Source of the DNA: Loktanella sp. 5RATIMAR09
GTDB lineage: Bacteria > Pseudomonadota > Alphaproteobacteria > Rhodobacterales > Rhodobacteraceae
Assembly: GCF_001419985.1 (NCBI RefSeq)
Contig: NZ_LJAL01000001.1
Coordinates: 248,001-312,000 of the forward strand
Reading direction: 5' to 3'
Length of the DNA: 64,000 bases
The notes beneath the pieces are model-generated. The model did no database searches. It had not been told where the DNA came from and worked only from the letters and a program-made list of their open reading frames with translations. Each line of letters begins with the position of its first letter. Positions within the stretch are counted from its first letter, which is position 1. The position numbers and the translations under genes were made by a program. Below are positions 56,219-64,000 of the stretch, one piece after another.

Positions 56219-56615
56219 CCTTTTGGACAAGTCTTGTGTCGACGCGCGGATCGATACGGGCATAACTAGCAGGCTGAGAGGTTTTGTGTAGAACCGACCT
56301 GTCCGAAATGGCGCCACAGAGTTTTTTCCACGGTGGGTATGAATAAGTCGGGCCTGTGGAAGAATCGGGCTGATTGGAGAGTCAATGTTGCTCCTGAACA
56401 GGTTACGCAGAAATTTATTTCGTTTAAAACAATGTTTTTAAATGATTTATTATGTAATCTCTTGTCATCGGTAGATACCGGAGTGAAATCACGCCTTGGG
56501 ATAAATCTGAGGATGAAAAAACAACCCACAGAAAATCAGGGTACAAACAACAACATCATCTTTTCTTTCTCTTTATATTTATTAAGGAAGAGAAGGGCAA
56601 AGAAGGCGCAAAAAC
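56210..56615. other. Putative chromosomal replication origin (oriC)
   Basis: This 400-bp stretch has no gene. It holds a perfect DnaA box TGTGGATAA (56210-56218) and three two-mismatch boxes (56324-56332, 56355-56363, 56496-56504). Two GANTC methylation-type sites lie close together (56362-56366, 56379-56383), and a very AT-rich block at 56411-56460 has only 7 G/C in 50. The flanking genes diverge from it (maf operon leftward, hemJ-rho rightward), and parS/parAB are 3-7 kb away. The location between maf and haem genes matches known alphaproteobacterial origins. The boundaries are approximate. Confidence 0.65.
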
Positions 56616-57065
56616 ATGATGGATTTTTTGAGCAGTATCTATCCGTGGATCAAAGCACTCCACATTATGGCAGTGCTCGCTTGGATGGCTGGCCTGTTCT
56701 ATCTGCCGCGACTGTTTGTTTATCATGCCGAGAAAGCGACTGTTGGATCAGAGCTTGATCAGACGTTTCAGATCATGGAAGAGAAACTTCTGCGGGTGAT
56801 TATGAACCCTGCGATGATCGTGGCATGGATTGCCGGTCTGATCATGATCGGCTTGGGTGCTTTTGATTGGGCCGCTGTCTGGTCTTGGGTCAAGCTTGTC
56901 TCGGTGATTTTGATGACGGGTGCGCATGGCTGGATGAGCGCGCGACGCAAAGAGTTTGCAGCGGGCATCAATACGCGGTCAGGGCGGACCTATCGGTTGT
57001 TCAACGAGGTACCTACCGTTCTGATGGTGTTGATCGTTGTGGCGGTTATCGTACGGCCGTTCTAA
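56616..57065 (+). CDS. hemJ: Protoporphyrinogen IX oxidase HemJ
   Basis: HemJ oxidises protoporphyrinogen IX to protoporphyrin IX, the branch point of haem and BChl. The 149-residue membrane protein has about four helices and the conserved His16 in WIKALHIMAVLAWMAGLFYLPRLFVYH, a YHAEK loop, and a second conserved block LLRVIMNPAMI. It is the first rightward gene after the putative origin. It links this locus functionally to the photosynthesis cluster. Confidence 0.93.
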   Translation: MMDFLSSIYPWIKALHIMAVLAWMAGLFYLPRLFVYHAEKATVGSELDQTFQIMEEKLLRVIMNPAMIVAWIAGLIMIGLGAFDWAAVWSWVKLVSVILMTGAHGWMSARRKEFAAGINTRSGRTYRLFNEVPTVLMVLIVVAVIVRPF

Positions 57066-57109
57066 GCGCGATTGACTCAGATGCTTTGCGTGCCTATGTG
57101 TGACGACGC

Positions 57110-57170
57110 TTCCCGTCCGGGAAAGTAGTTTTCCATTCCGAACCGTAGAAATGCTGGCATGCGTGCCGGC
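57110..57170 (+). promoter_or_regulatory. Two small hairpins in the hemJ-rho intergenic leader
   Basis: TTCCC-GTCC-GGGAA (57110-57123), followed by AGTAGTTTT, and GCTGGCA-TGCG-TGCCGGC (57153-57170) lie in the 119 nt before rho. The first could end the hemJ transcript; together they may act in autoregulation of rho, which is known in other bacteria. This is inference. Confidence 0.35.
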
Positions 57171-57184
57171 AACAGGATTTACTC

Positions 57185-58456
57185 ATGTCACAGCACCGTT
57201 TGAACCTTGCTGATCTTAAGGCGCAGAGCCCGAAGGATTTGCTGTCTCTGGCCGAAGAGCTTGAGATCGAGAATGCATCGACCATGCGCAAGGGCGACAT
57301 GATGTTCGCCATCTTGAAAGAGCGGGCAGACGAAGAATGGGTCATCGGTGGTGATGGCGTATTGGAAGTGTTGCAGGACGGGTTTGGTTTCCTGCGCTCG
57401 CCAGAAGCGAACTATCTGCCGGGTCCGGATGATATTTACGTCTCGCCGGATATGATCCGGCAGTATTCCTTGCGGACCGGTGATACGGTTGAGGGCGTCA
57501 TGAAAGAGCCCAATGACAATGAACGCTATTTTGCGCTGACCTCGGTTGAGTTGATCAACTTTGAAGATCCCGAGAAAGCCAAACACAAGGTTGCCTTTGA
57601 TAACCTGACGCCGCTTTATCCTGATGAACGGTTGACGATGGAAATCGAAGATCCGACTGTGAAAGACAGGTCGGCGCGGATCATTGATCTGGTTGCCCCG
57701 ATTGGTAAGGGCCAGCGGTCTTTGATTGTGGCGCCACCGCGGACTGGTAAGACGGTCTTGCTGCAAAATATTGCAAACTCGATCGAAAAGAACCATCCCG
57801 AGTGTTACCTGATCGTTCTGTTGATAGACGAACGCCCCGAAGAAGTGACGGACATGCAGCGTTCTGTGAAGGGCGAGGTTGTGTCTTCGACCTTTGATGA
57901 GCCTGCAACGCGTCACGTTGCCGTGTCCGAGATGGTGATCGAGAAGGCGAAACGTCTGGTCGAACATAAGCGTGATGTCGTGATTCTGCTGGATTCCATC
58001 ACGCGTCTGGGGCGTGCGTTCAACACGACGGTGCCATCGTCCGGTAAGGTTCTGACCGGTGGTGTGGATGCAAACGCGTTGCAGCGCCCCAAGCGGTTCT
58101 TTGGTGCGGCACGGAATATTGAAGAGGGCGGGTCGCTGACGATTATCGCAACGGCGCTGATTGATACTGGCTCACGGATGGACGAGGTGATCTTTGAGGA
58201 ATTCAAAGGTACGGGTAACAGCGAGATTGTTCTGGATCGCAAGGTCGCTGACAAGCGCGTCTTCCCTGCGATGGATATCCTGAAATCAGGTACACGCAAG
58301 GAAGAGTTGCTGGTCGATAAAGCGGATCTGGCCAAGACCTATGTGTTGCGTCGTATTCTGAACCCGATGGGCACGACAGATGCGATTGAGTTCCTGATTG
58401 GTAAGCTCAAGCAGACCAAGACGAATTCAGACTTCTTTGATTCAATGAACACGTAA
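57185..58456 (+). CDS. rho: Transcription termination factor Rho
   Basis: Rho is the hexameric RNA helicase that ends transcription. The 423-residue protein has the N-terminal Rho_N helix domain, a cold-shock-type RNA-binding domain ([16 protein letters not shown], about 58-73), Walker A APPRTGKT (183-190) and Q-/R-loop blocks including [29 protein letters not shown]. It has no long insertion. mnmE follows 29 nt later. Confidence 0.97.
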   Translation: MSQHRLNLADLKAQSPKDLLSLAEELEIENASTMRKGDMMFAILKERADEEWVIGGDGVLEVLQDGFGFLRSPEANYLPGPDDIYVSPDMIRQYSLRTGDTVEGVMKEPNDNERYFALTSVELINFEDPEKAKHKVAFDNLTPLYPDERLTMEIEDPTVKDRSARIIDLVAPIGKGQRSLIVAPPRTGKTVLLQNIANSIEKNHPECYLIVLLIDERPEEVTDMQRSVKGEVVSSTFDEPATRHVAVSEMVIEKAKRLVEHKRDVVILLDSITRLGRAFNTTVPSSGKVLTGGVDANALQRPKRFFGAARNIEEGGSLTIIATALIDTGSRMDEVIFEEFKGTGNSEIVLDRKVADKRVFPAMDILKSGTRKEELLVDKADLAKTYVLRRILNPMGTTDAIEFLIGKLKQTKTNSDFFDSMNT

Positions 58457-58485
58457 CTTATTGTTATAAAACAATTGGTTAACCT

Positions 58486-59766
58486 ATGGATACGATTTTT
58501 GCCTTAGCGACGGCGCAGGGCCGGGCAGGTGTTGCTGTGGTGCGGATTTCCGGGCCAATAGCGGTGCCTGCGGTTGCCGTGCTTTGTGGCGATGTACCTG
58601 CCAGTCGGGGTGTCCGCGCCCTGCGTGAAGGGGATGGAGAGCTGTTGGACGAGGCGCTGATCCTGCAGTTTCCCGAAGGCAAAAGCTTTACCGGTGAAAG
58701 CGTAGTCGAGCTTCAGCTGCATGGTAGTCCAGCCGTCGTTCATGCAGTGCTGCGCTGCCTTGGGAACAACCGGAATTTGCGGCAGGCGGATGCAGGAGAA
58801 TTCACACGTCGGGCGCTGGAAAACGGGCGGCTCAACCTGGCCGAGGTTGAGGGGCTTGCCGACCTGATCGACGCCGAGACGGAAAGCCAGCGTAAGCAGG
58901 CAGTGCGGGTATTCTCGGGTGCACTGGGAGTATTGGCGGATAGCTGGCGGACGCGGCTTATTCGCGCGGCTGCTTTGCTTGAGGCCACTATTGATTTCGC
59001 GGACGAAGAGGTGCCTGTTGATGTCAGTCCCGAAGTAAATGAGCTTCTGGATCAGGTCCGCAGTGAGATGAGCAGAGAGGCTGCAGGTGTGCGCGTTGCA
59101 GAGCGTGTGCGTGACGGGTTCGAAGTGGCAATTATTGGTGCCCCGAATGTCGGCAAATCAACGCTGTTGAACCGGCTTGCCGGGCGTGATGTTGCGATAA
59201 CATCCGAGGTTGCAGGAACGACGCGTGATGTGATCGAGGTACAGATGGACCTTGATGGTCTGCCCGTCACATTACTGGATACGGCAGGTGTCAGGGAGAC
59301 GGATGATATCGTCGAGGGGTTGGGTGTAGCCCGGGCCAAGGAACGTGCGGAGCGCGCCGATTTCCGCATCCATCTGGTTCTGGATCCTGCAGAGATGGGT
59401 GATGAGCTTGGGCCTGATGACGTTGTTGTCCAAGCAAAGTCTGATCTTCATCGTGGTGATGGGCTGGGGATTTCAGGCAAGACGGGTGATGGTATCGACG
59501 TGCTGATCGATCATGTGAGCAAGCGGCTTCAAGAGAAGGTCGGGCAGGTTGGAATAGCGATGCGCGAGCGGCATCGGGTCGCGATGGTGCGCGCAATCGG
59601 ATATCTGGACGACGCAGTGCTTGCACTTGAAACACCGGACGCGATGACCGATCTGGTAGCAGAGGATTTAAGATCTGCCATTCGTGCAGTGGATAGCATT
59701 GTGGGCCGTGTTGATGTAGAGCACGTGCTTGATGAGATCTTCAGCAGTTTTTGCATCGGGAAGTAG
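58486..59766 (+). CDS. mnmE: tRNA modification GTPase MnmE
   Basis: MnmE works with MnmG to add carboxymethylaminomethyl groups to U34 of certain tRNAs. The 426-residue protein has the N-terminal tetrahydrofolate-binding domain, a G1 motif GAPNVGKS at 218-225, the DTAG G3 motif and the catalytic CIGK at the C-terminus. mnmG follows after 3 nt. Confidence 0.97.
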   Translation: MDTIFALATAQGRAGVAVVRISGPIAVPAVAVLCGDVPASRGVRALREGDGELLDEALILQFPEGKSFTGESVVELQLHGSPAVVHAVLRCLGNNRNLRQADAGEFTRRALENGRLNLAEVEGLADLIDAETESQRKQAVRVFSGALGVLADSWRTRLIRAAALLEATIDFADEEVPVDVSPEVNELLDQVRSEMSREAAGVRVAERVRDGFEVAIIGAPNVGKSTLLNRLAGRDVAITSEVAGTTRDVIEVQMDLDGLPVTLLDTAGVRETDDIVEGLGVARAKERAERADFRIHLVLDPAEMGDELGPDDVVVQAKSDLHRGDGLGISGKTGDGIDVLIDHVSKRLQEKVGQVGIAMRERHRVAMVRAIGYLDDAVLALETPDAMTDLVAEDLRSAIRAVDSIVGRVDVEHVLDEIFSSFCIGK

Positions 59767-59769
59767 GGA

Positions 59770-61647
59770 GTGTTTCACGTGAAACATCAGGACTACGACG
59801 TAATCGTGATTGGTGGCGGGCATGCAGGCGCCGAGGCGGCCCATGCTGCGGCACGTATGGGCGTGCGCACAGCTTTGGTTACACTGACCAAAGCGTCAAT
59901 CGGCGTGATGTCTTGCAATCCAGCGATTGGCGGGCTGGGAAAAGGTCACCTTGTGCGCGAGATTGATGCGCTTGACGGCGTTATGGGCCGCGTCGCGGAT
60001 AAGGCAGGCATTCAATTTCGGCTGTTGAATCGCAAAAAGGGTCCAGCGGTACAGGGGCCGCGCGCCCAATCCGACCGGCAAATTTATCGCAGGGAAATGC
60101 AGGCCGAGCTCGATTTGCTGGAAAACCTGACAATCCTCGAAGGTGAAGCCGTTGATCTATTGATGTCTGATGGACGTGTGACTGGTATCGAGATGCGGGA
60201 CGGAGCGGCGATTTCTGCGCCGAGTGTCATTCTGACGACTGGCACGTTTCTGCGTGGTGTTATACACATTGGCGACGTGTCGCGGCCTGGTGGCCGTATG
60301 GGCGATGATCCTTCGGTCAAGATGGCCGAGCGGCTGGATAGCTTTGGATTGCCGCTTGGCCGGTTGAAAACGGGTACACCACCGCGCTTGGATGGCCGCA
60401 CGATTGCCTGGGATAAACTGGAAGCGCAGCCAAGCGATGCGGATCCTGTGCTGTTTTCCTTTATGTCAAAGGGCCCATCCGCACCCCAGATTGATTGCGG
60501 TATCACCCATACGAACGAGGCGACCCACGCCATAATCCGAGAGAATCTTGGTCGTTCTGCGATGTATGGTGGAAAGATTGATGGTGTTGGCCCACGATAT
60601 TGTCCGTCAATCGAAGATAAAATTGTTCGCTTTGCTGATAAGACCTCACACCAGATTTTTCTCGAGCCTGAAGGTGTGCATGATCATACGGTTTATCCGA
60701 ACGGCATCTCCACGTCACTGCCCGAGGACGTGCAGAAGGCCTATGTCAACTCCATCTTTGGTCTTGAAAATACAACGATTTTACAGCCCGGCTATGCGAT
60801 TGAATATGACTATGTCGATCCCCGCGCCTTGCGGGTGACACTGGAGCTTCGTGATGTTCCCGGGCTGTTTCTGGCTGGCCAGATTAATGGCACAACTGGC
60901 TATGAAGAGGCAGCGGCGCAGGGCATGGTCGCCGGTCTCAATGCGGCGGCGCGGGCGAAAGGGCAGGACACTGTCATCTTTAGCCGACGCGAATCCTACA
61001 TCGGCGTGATGATTGATGATCTGATCACACGGGGGGTATCAGAGCCCTACCGCATGTTTACTTCACGCGCTGAGTTCCGGCTGTCGCTGCGTGCTGACAA
61101 TGCTGACCAGCGGTTGACAGAACGGGGCCAAGCGATTGGGTGTGTGGGCGAAAGCCGCTGGGCGCACTTTAGCGAGAAGATGGAGCAGATCGAGAAGGCA
61201 AAGGCTACCCTCGCTGACATGACGATTTCTTCGCGCGATATTGCCGGTCTAGGGGTAAAATTGAACGCAGATGGACCGCGTAAATCCGCGCTGGATGCGC
61301 TTGCTTTGGCAGATTTCAACTTTGATCATTTAACGAGATTGGAACTAGATGTAGCGACTATTCCTGCGCATATACAAGACCAGGTAAAGAAAGATGCGCT
61401 TTATGCACATTATATCGCGCGGCAAGAGCGGGATATCGCCGCGATGGAGCGTGATGAAAACCACATTATTCCCGATGACATTGATTACACGCTCATCAGG
61501 GGCCTATCGAACGAAATTGTCGCGAAATTATTGGCGACGCGTCCGGCAACGATTGCCCATGCTGGCCGTATCGAGGGTATGACGCCTGCCGCGCTGATGT
61601 TGATTATTGGCGCGATAAAGAAGCAATACCAAGCGACCGGAACCTGA
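59770..61647 (+). CDS. mnmG: tRNA uridine-5-carboxymethylaminomethyl synthesis enzyme MnmG
   Basis: MnmG is the FAD-dependent partner of MnmE. The 625-residue protein has the FAD motif GGGHAG (15-20), the [10 protein letters not shown]-like block [10 protein letters not shown] and the [21 protein letters not shown] signature. The GTG start at 59770 leads directly into a parS site, so the first residues MFHVKH are dictated by the centromere sequence. rsmG follows after 3 nt. Confidence 0.97.
   Translation: MFHVKHQDYDVIVIGGGHAGAEAAHAAARMGVRTALVTLTKASIGVMSCNPAIGGLGKGHLVREIDALDGVMGRVADKAGIQFRLLNRKKGPAVQGPRAQSDRQIYRREMQAELDLLENLTILEGEAVDLLMSDGRVTGIEMRDGAAISAPSVILTTGTFLRGVIHIGDVSRPGGRMGDDPSVKMAERLDSFGLPLGRLKTGTPPRLDGRTIAWDKLEAQPSDADPVLFSFMSKGPSAPQIDCGITHTNEATHAIIRENLGRSAMYGGKIDGVGPRYCPSIEDKIVRFADKTSHQIFLEPEGVHDHTVYPNGISTSLPEDVQKAYVNSIFGLENTTILQPGYAIEYDYVDPRALRVTLELRDVPGLFLAGQINGTTGYEEAAAQGMVAGLNAAARAKGQDTVIFSRRESYIGVMIDDLITRGVSEPYRMFTSRAEFRLSLRADNADQRLTERGQAIGCVGESRWAHFSEKMEQIEKAKATLADMTISSRDIAGLGVKLNADGPRKSALDALALADFNFDHLTRLELDVATIPAHIQDQVKKDALYAHYIARQERDIAAMERDENHIIPDDIDYTLIRGLSNEIVAKLLATRPATIAHAGRIEGMTPAALMLIIGAIKKQYQATGT
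59771..59786. other. parS: parS centromere site 1
   Basis: TGTTTCACGTGAAACA, the perfect 16-bp ParB-binding palindrome, spans the first codons of mnmG. The ParB for it is encoded 3.3 kb to the right. Confidence 0.95.
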
Positions 61648-61650
61648 TCG

Positions 61651-62271
61651 ATGTCACAAGTTGTTGCTGGCGTGAATGTTTCACGTGAAACAATGTCAGA
61701 CCTTGAGGCATTTGCCACGCTAACCGCGAAATGGACCGCGAAGATTAACCTGATTGCGCGGGGTACAGTTGATTCGATCTGGGACCGACACATCGCCGAT
61801 TCGGTACAGCTTTATAAGTTTGCGCCACAGAACTTTGAAAAATGGGTCGATATCGGGAGTGGAGGCGGCTTTCCTGGTATCGTGATGGCGATCGTCGCCA
61901 AGGAAAAGCACCCGCAAGCGCAATTCGTGCTTATCGAAAGCGACCAACGTAAAGCTACATTCCTGCGCACGGCGGCGCGTGAGCTAAACCTTCCTGTCCA
62001 AGTGATTGCCGAAAGAATTGAGACAGCTCCAGTACAAAACGCAGATGTGGTATCAGCCCGCGCACTTACCGCACTATCTGGGCTGCTTTCTTTGACCCAG
62101 CGCCACCTAAACCAGGAAGGGTTGGCCCTATTTCACAAAGGCCGACAATCCGGACAGGAAGTTGCCGATGCGCAAATGATCTGGTCGTTTGACCTTGAAG
62201 AAAACGCCAGTATCACTGATCCTGACGCACGAATACTTGCCATCCGAAGGATAGATACGCTTGGCTCATGA
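61651..62271 (+). CDS. rsmG: 16S rRNA (guanine527-N7)-methyltransferase RsmG
   Basis: RsmG methylates G527 of 16S rRNA. The 206-residue protein has the SAM motif WVDIGSGGGFPGIV (about 66-79), AQFVLIESDQRKATFL and VVSARALTAL blocks. Its residues 9-13 (NVSRE) are encoded by the second parS site. The 3' end overlaps parA by 11 nt. Confidence 0.96.
   Translation: MSQVVAGVNVSRETMSDLEAFATLTAKWTAKINLIARGTVDSIWDRHIADSVQLYKFAPQNFEKWVDIGSGGGFPGIVMAIVAKEKHPQAQFVLIESDQRKATFLRTAARELNLPVQVIAERIETAPVQNADVVSARALTALSGLLSLTQRHLNQEGLALFHKGRQSGQEVADAQMIWSFDLEENASITDPDARILAIRRIDTLGS
61677..61692. other. parS: parS centromere site 2
   Basis: A second perfect TGTTTCACGTGAAACA, inside the start of rsmG and 1906 bp from the first. 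Two sites close to parAB mark the chromosomal centromere. Confidence 0.95.
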
Positions 62272-63058
62272 TCCAATAATTATCGCGGTTGCGAACCAAA
62301 AAGGCGGTGTGGGCAAAACGACCACCACTATTAATTTGGGTGCAGCATTGGCAGAAAAAAAGAAAAACGTCCTGCTGATTGATCTGGACCCGCAAGGGAA
62401 CGCATCGACCGGCCTTGGCGTTGACCATGAAAAGAGAGAGGCCACAACCTACGATCTATTGGCCGGTGACGTTACCCTGACCAAGGCCATTCAGAAAACA
62501 TCCGTCAATCGGCTTTGCATTATCCCGGCTACAACAGACCTAAGCTCTGCTGACCTTGAACTTGTCGATAACGCAAAACGAAGCTTTCTCTTGCGCGATG
62601 TACTGCGGGGCAGTGATCCGGCGCTTTTCGTTTTTGACTACATTTTGATAGACTGCCCGCCATCTCTCAACATATTGACGGTAAACGCAATGGTTGCCGC
62701 ACATTCCATTATCGTCCCGCTTCAAAGCGAGTTTTTCGCGCTAGAAGGCCTTTCACAGCTCATTCTGACCGTCCGCGATGTCCGCCAGTCGGCCAACCCC
62801 GACCTCCGGATCGAAGGCATCGCGCTCACCATGTACGACAGCAGGAACAATCTTTCGCTTCAGGTTGAGGATGACGCACGTCAGAACATGGGTGATATGG
62901 TGTTCAAAACCGTCATTCCCCGCAACGTCCGCCTGAGCGAGGCGCCTTCCTTTGCGATGCCGGTGCTCTCTTATGACAGCACATCAAAAGGCAGCGTTGC
63001 ATATCGTTCGCTTGCAGACGAATTGATTGAAAGAACAAAGAAAAAGAAGGCCGCATAG
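62261..63058 (+). CDS. parA: Chromosome partitioning ATPase ParA
   Basis: ParA is the deviant-Walker ATPase that drives segregation of ParB-parS complexes. The 265-residue protein has NQKGGVGKTTT at about residues 12-22, the ALIDLDPQGNAS-type block LIDLDPQGNAS and DYILIDCPPSL. Its start appears to be TTG 62261, overlapping rsmG by 11 nt; no in-frame ATG is suitably placed. parB begins immediately after its stop. Confidence 0.96.
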   Translation: MAHDPIIIAVANQKGGVGKTTTTINLGAALAEKKKNVLLIDLDPQGNASTGLGVDHEKREATTYDLLAGDVTLTKAIQKTSVNRLCIIPATTDLSSADLELVDNAKRSFLLRDVLRGSDPALFVFDYILIDCPPSLNILTVNAMVAAHSIIVPLQSEFFALEGLSQLILTVRDVRQSANPDLRIEGIALTMYDSRNNLSLQVEDDARQNMGDMVFKTVIPRNVRLSEAPSFAMPVLSYDSTSKGSVAYRSLADELIERTKKKKAA

Positions 63059-63946
63059 ATGACACGTACACCAAAGAAATCCCGCGGACTGGGTCGTGGC
63101 TTGTCTGCCCTGATGTCGGATGTTGCAACAGATGGTGGAACCGAGGCCCCCGTCAAGCGGCCCGATCTGGTCGTTCCCATCGAACGGGTCCAGCCCAACC
63201 CTGATCAGCCCCGCCGGACCTTCGCCGAGGACGCGCTTGATGAACTGGCAAATTCCATCGCCGAAAAAGGCATTATTCAGCCTTTGATTGTCCGCCAGTC
63301 TCCGTCTGATCCCGATCTTTTTGAAATCGTCGCTGGGGAACGTCGCTGGCGCGCCGCGCAACGGGCGAAACTGCATGAAATTCCGGTTCTTTTGCGCGAT
63401 TATAATGATACCGAAGTTCTTGAAATTGCGATTATCGAGAATATCCAGCGCGCAGACCTCAATCCCGTGGATGAGGCCGCTGGCTATAAACAATTGATGG
63501 ACCGCTTCGGGCACACGCAGGATAAACTCGCGTCCGCATTGGGCAAGAGTAGAAGCCATATCGCAAACCTGCTCCGTTTGTTGACCCTGCCAGACGAGGT
63601 GCAGACCTACCTTGTCAGCGGCCAGCTGTCCGCAGGTCACGCGCGTGCCCTTGTGGGGCACGAGCATGCCGTCGCCTTGGCTCGCGAAATCATTCAACGT
63701 AAGCTTTCGGTCCGCGAGACAGAGAAACTCGCCAAGAAGGGCCCTGCAATCAAGAAGCGTTCGGTCCCTGGCGCACCGGTGCCCAAAGATGCGGATACAA
63801 TCCAGATCGAGGATGAGCTGTCAGCCACACTGCGGATGAAAGTTACAATTGATCATCCCGCAGGCAGCGAAGGTGGAAAGATGACGATTGCGTATAAGTC
63901 GCTTGATCAACTGGATGATCTGCTGCGTGCGCTCTCTGGTGGCTAA
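63059..63946 (+). CDS. parB: Chromosome partitioning protein ParB
   Basis: ParB is the CTP-dependent clamp that loads at parS. The 295-residue protein has the N-terminal ParA-contact LGRGLSALM (11-19), the CTP-binding GERRWRAA (93-100) with IENIQRADLNPVDEA, a helix-turn-helix (ALGKSRSHIANLLRLL) and a C-terminal dimerisation region. Its stop overlaps the end of the convergent gene. Confidence 0.97.
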   Translation: MTRTPKKSRGLGRGLSALMSDVATDGGTEAPVKRPDLVVPIERVQPNPDQPRRTFAEDALDELANSIAEKGIIQPLIVRQSPSDPDLFEIVAGERRWRAAQRAKLHEIPVLLRDYNDTEVLEIAIIENIQRADLNPVDEAAGYKQLMDRFGHTQDKLASALGKSRSHIANLLRLLTLPDEVQTYLVSGQLSAGHARALVGHEHAVALAREIIQRKLSVRETEKLAKKGPAIKKRSVPGAPVPKDADTIQIEDELSATLRMKVTIDHPAGSEGGKMTIAYKSLDQLDDLLRALSGG

Positions 63947-64000
63947 TCGTTCAATAAGGCACGCAGGACAGCATTTAAGACAGGGGCACCTTGTGGCGTT
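63943..64000 (-). CDS. hemW: C-terminal end of a HemW/HemN-like radical SAM protein (runs off the right edge)
   Basis: Only 18 codons are visible: TPQGAPVLNAVLRALLND then TAG. The G-x-x-VLNAVLRALL ending is typical of the C-terminus of HemW (haem chaperone, formerly HemN-like). The call rests on this short piece and the gene is otherwise outside the window. Confidence 0.5.
   Translation of the reverse strand, partial: TPQGAPVLNAVLRALLND

Overview
The window is a piece of an alphaproteobacterial chromosome, most likely a Roseobacter-group member of the Rhodobacteraceae with aerobic anoxygenic phototrophy. It carries BChl a and spheroidenone-type carotenoid genes, reaction-centre H subunit genes and the oxygen-dependent cyclase acsF. 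It also has alphaproteobacterial regulators (PpsR, PpaA/AerR, RegA, RegB) and the usual origin-side order hemJ-rho-mnmE-mnmG-rsmG-parA-parB. I cannot name the species from sequence alone.

Layout. (1) 1-6.4 kb: start of a thiamine ABC transporter binding protein gene behind a TPP riboswitch, then aroC, a DMT transporter, an HU gene, and an AMP nucleosidase/adenine deaminase pair. (2) 6.4-32.3 kb: one half of a photosynthesis gene cluster. Leftward: tspO-crtB-crtI. Rightward: crtA-bchI-bchD-bchO. Leftward: cytochrome c2, hemA-puhE-acsF-bciE-puhC-puhB-puhA-lhaA-bchM-bchL-bchH-bchB-bchN-bchF. Rightward: ppaA-ppsR. Four perfect TGT-N12-ACA sites, the PpsR/CrtJ operator pattern, lie in the two divergent promoter regions. 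(3) 32.3-36 kb: the redox two-component pair regA/regB and a membrane PAS protein without a kinase domain. (4) 36-56.2 kb: housekeeping genes tsaE, amgK-murU, addB-addA, trxA, hslV-(membrane protein)-hslU, an MFS carrier, smr, mltA, a Tim44-like gene, fxsA, secB, dnaQ-coaE-aroE-maf. (5) 56.2-56.6 kb: an AT-rich gene-free stretch with a perfect DnaA box, the likely chromosomal origin. (6) 56.6-64 kb: hemJ, rho, mnmE, mnmG, rsmG, parA, parB and the end of a hemW-like gene, with two perfect parS palindromes.

How it works together. HemA supplies 5-aminolevulinate. BchIDH inserts Mg, BchM methylates, AcsF with BciE closes the fifth ring using O2, BchLNB reduces protochlorophyllide and BchF hydrates the 3-vinyl group. 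CrtB, CrtI and CrtA cover three carotenoid steps. PuhA/B/C/E and LhaA serve reaction-centre and LH1 assembly. PpsR, its B12-type partner PpaA and RegBA are encoded side by side. Absent from the window, so presumably elsewhere: pufBALM, bchCXYZ, bchG, bchP and crtCDEF; both cluster edges run directly into housekeeping or regulatory genes.

I saw no rRNA, tRNA, CRISPR array, transposase, prophage or recognisable defence system. The most interesting material is the split, origin-proximal phototrophy block with its dense regulator group, and a few poorly characterised genes (bciE-like, divL-like, the membrane gene inside hslVU).
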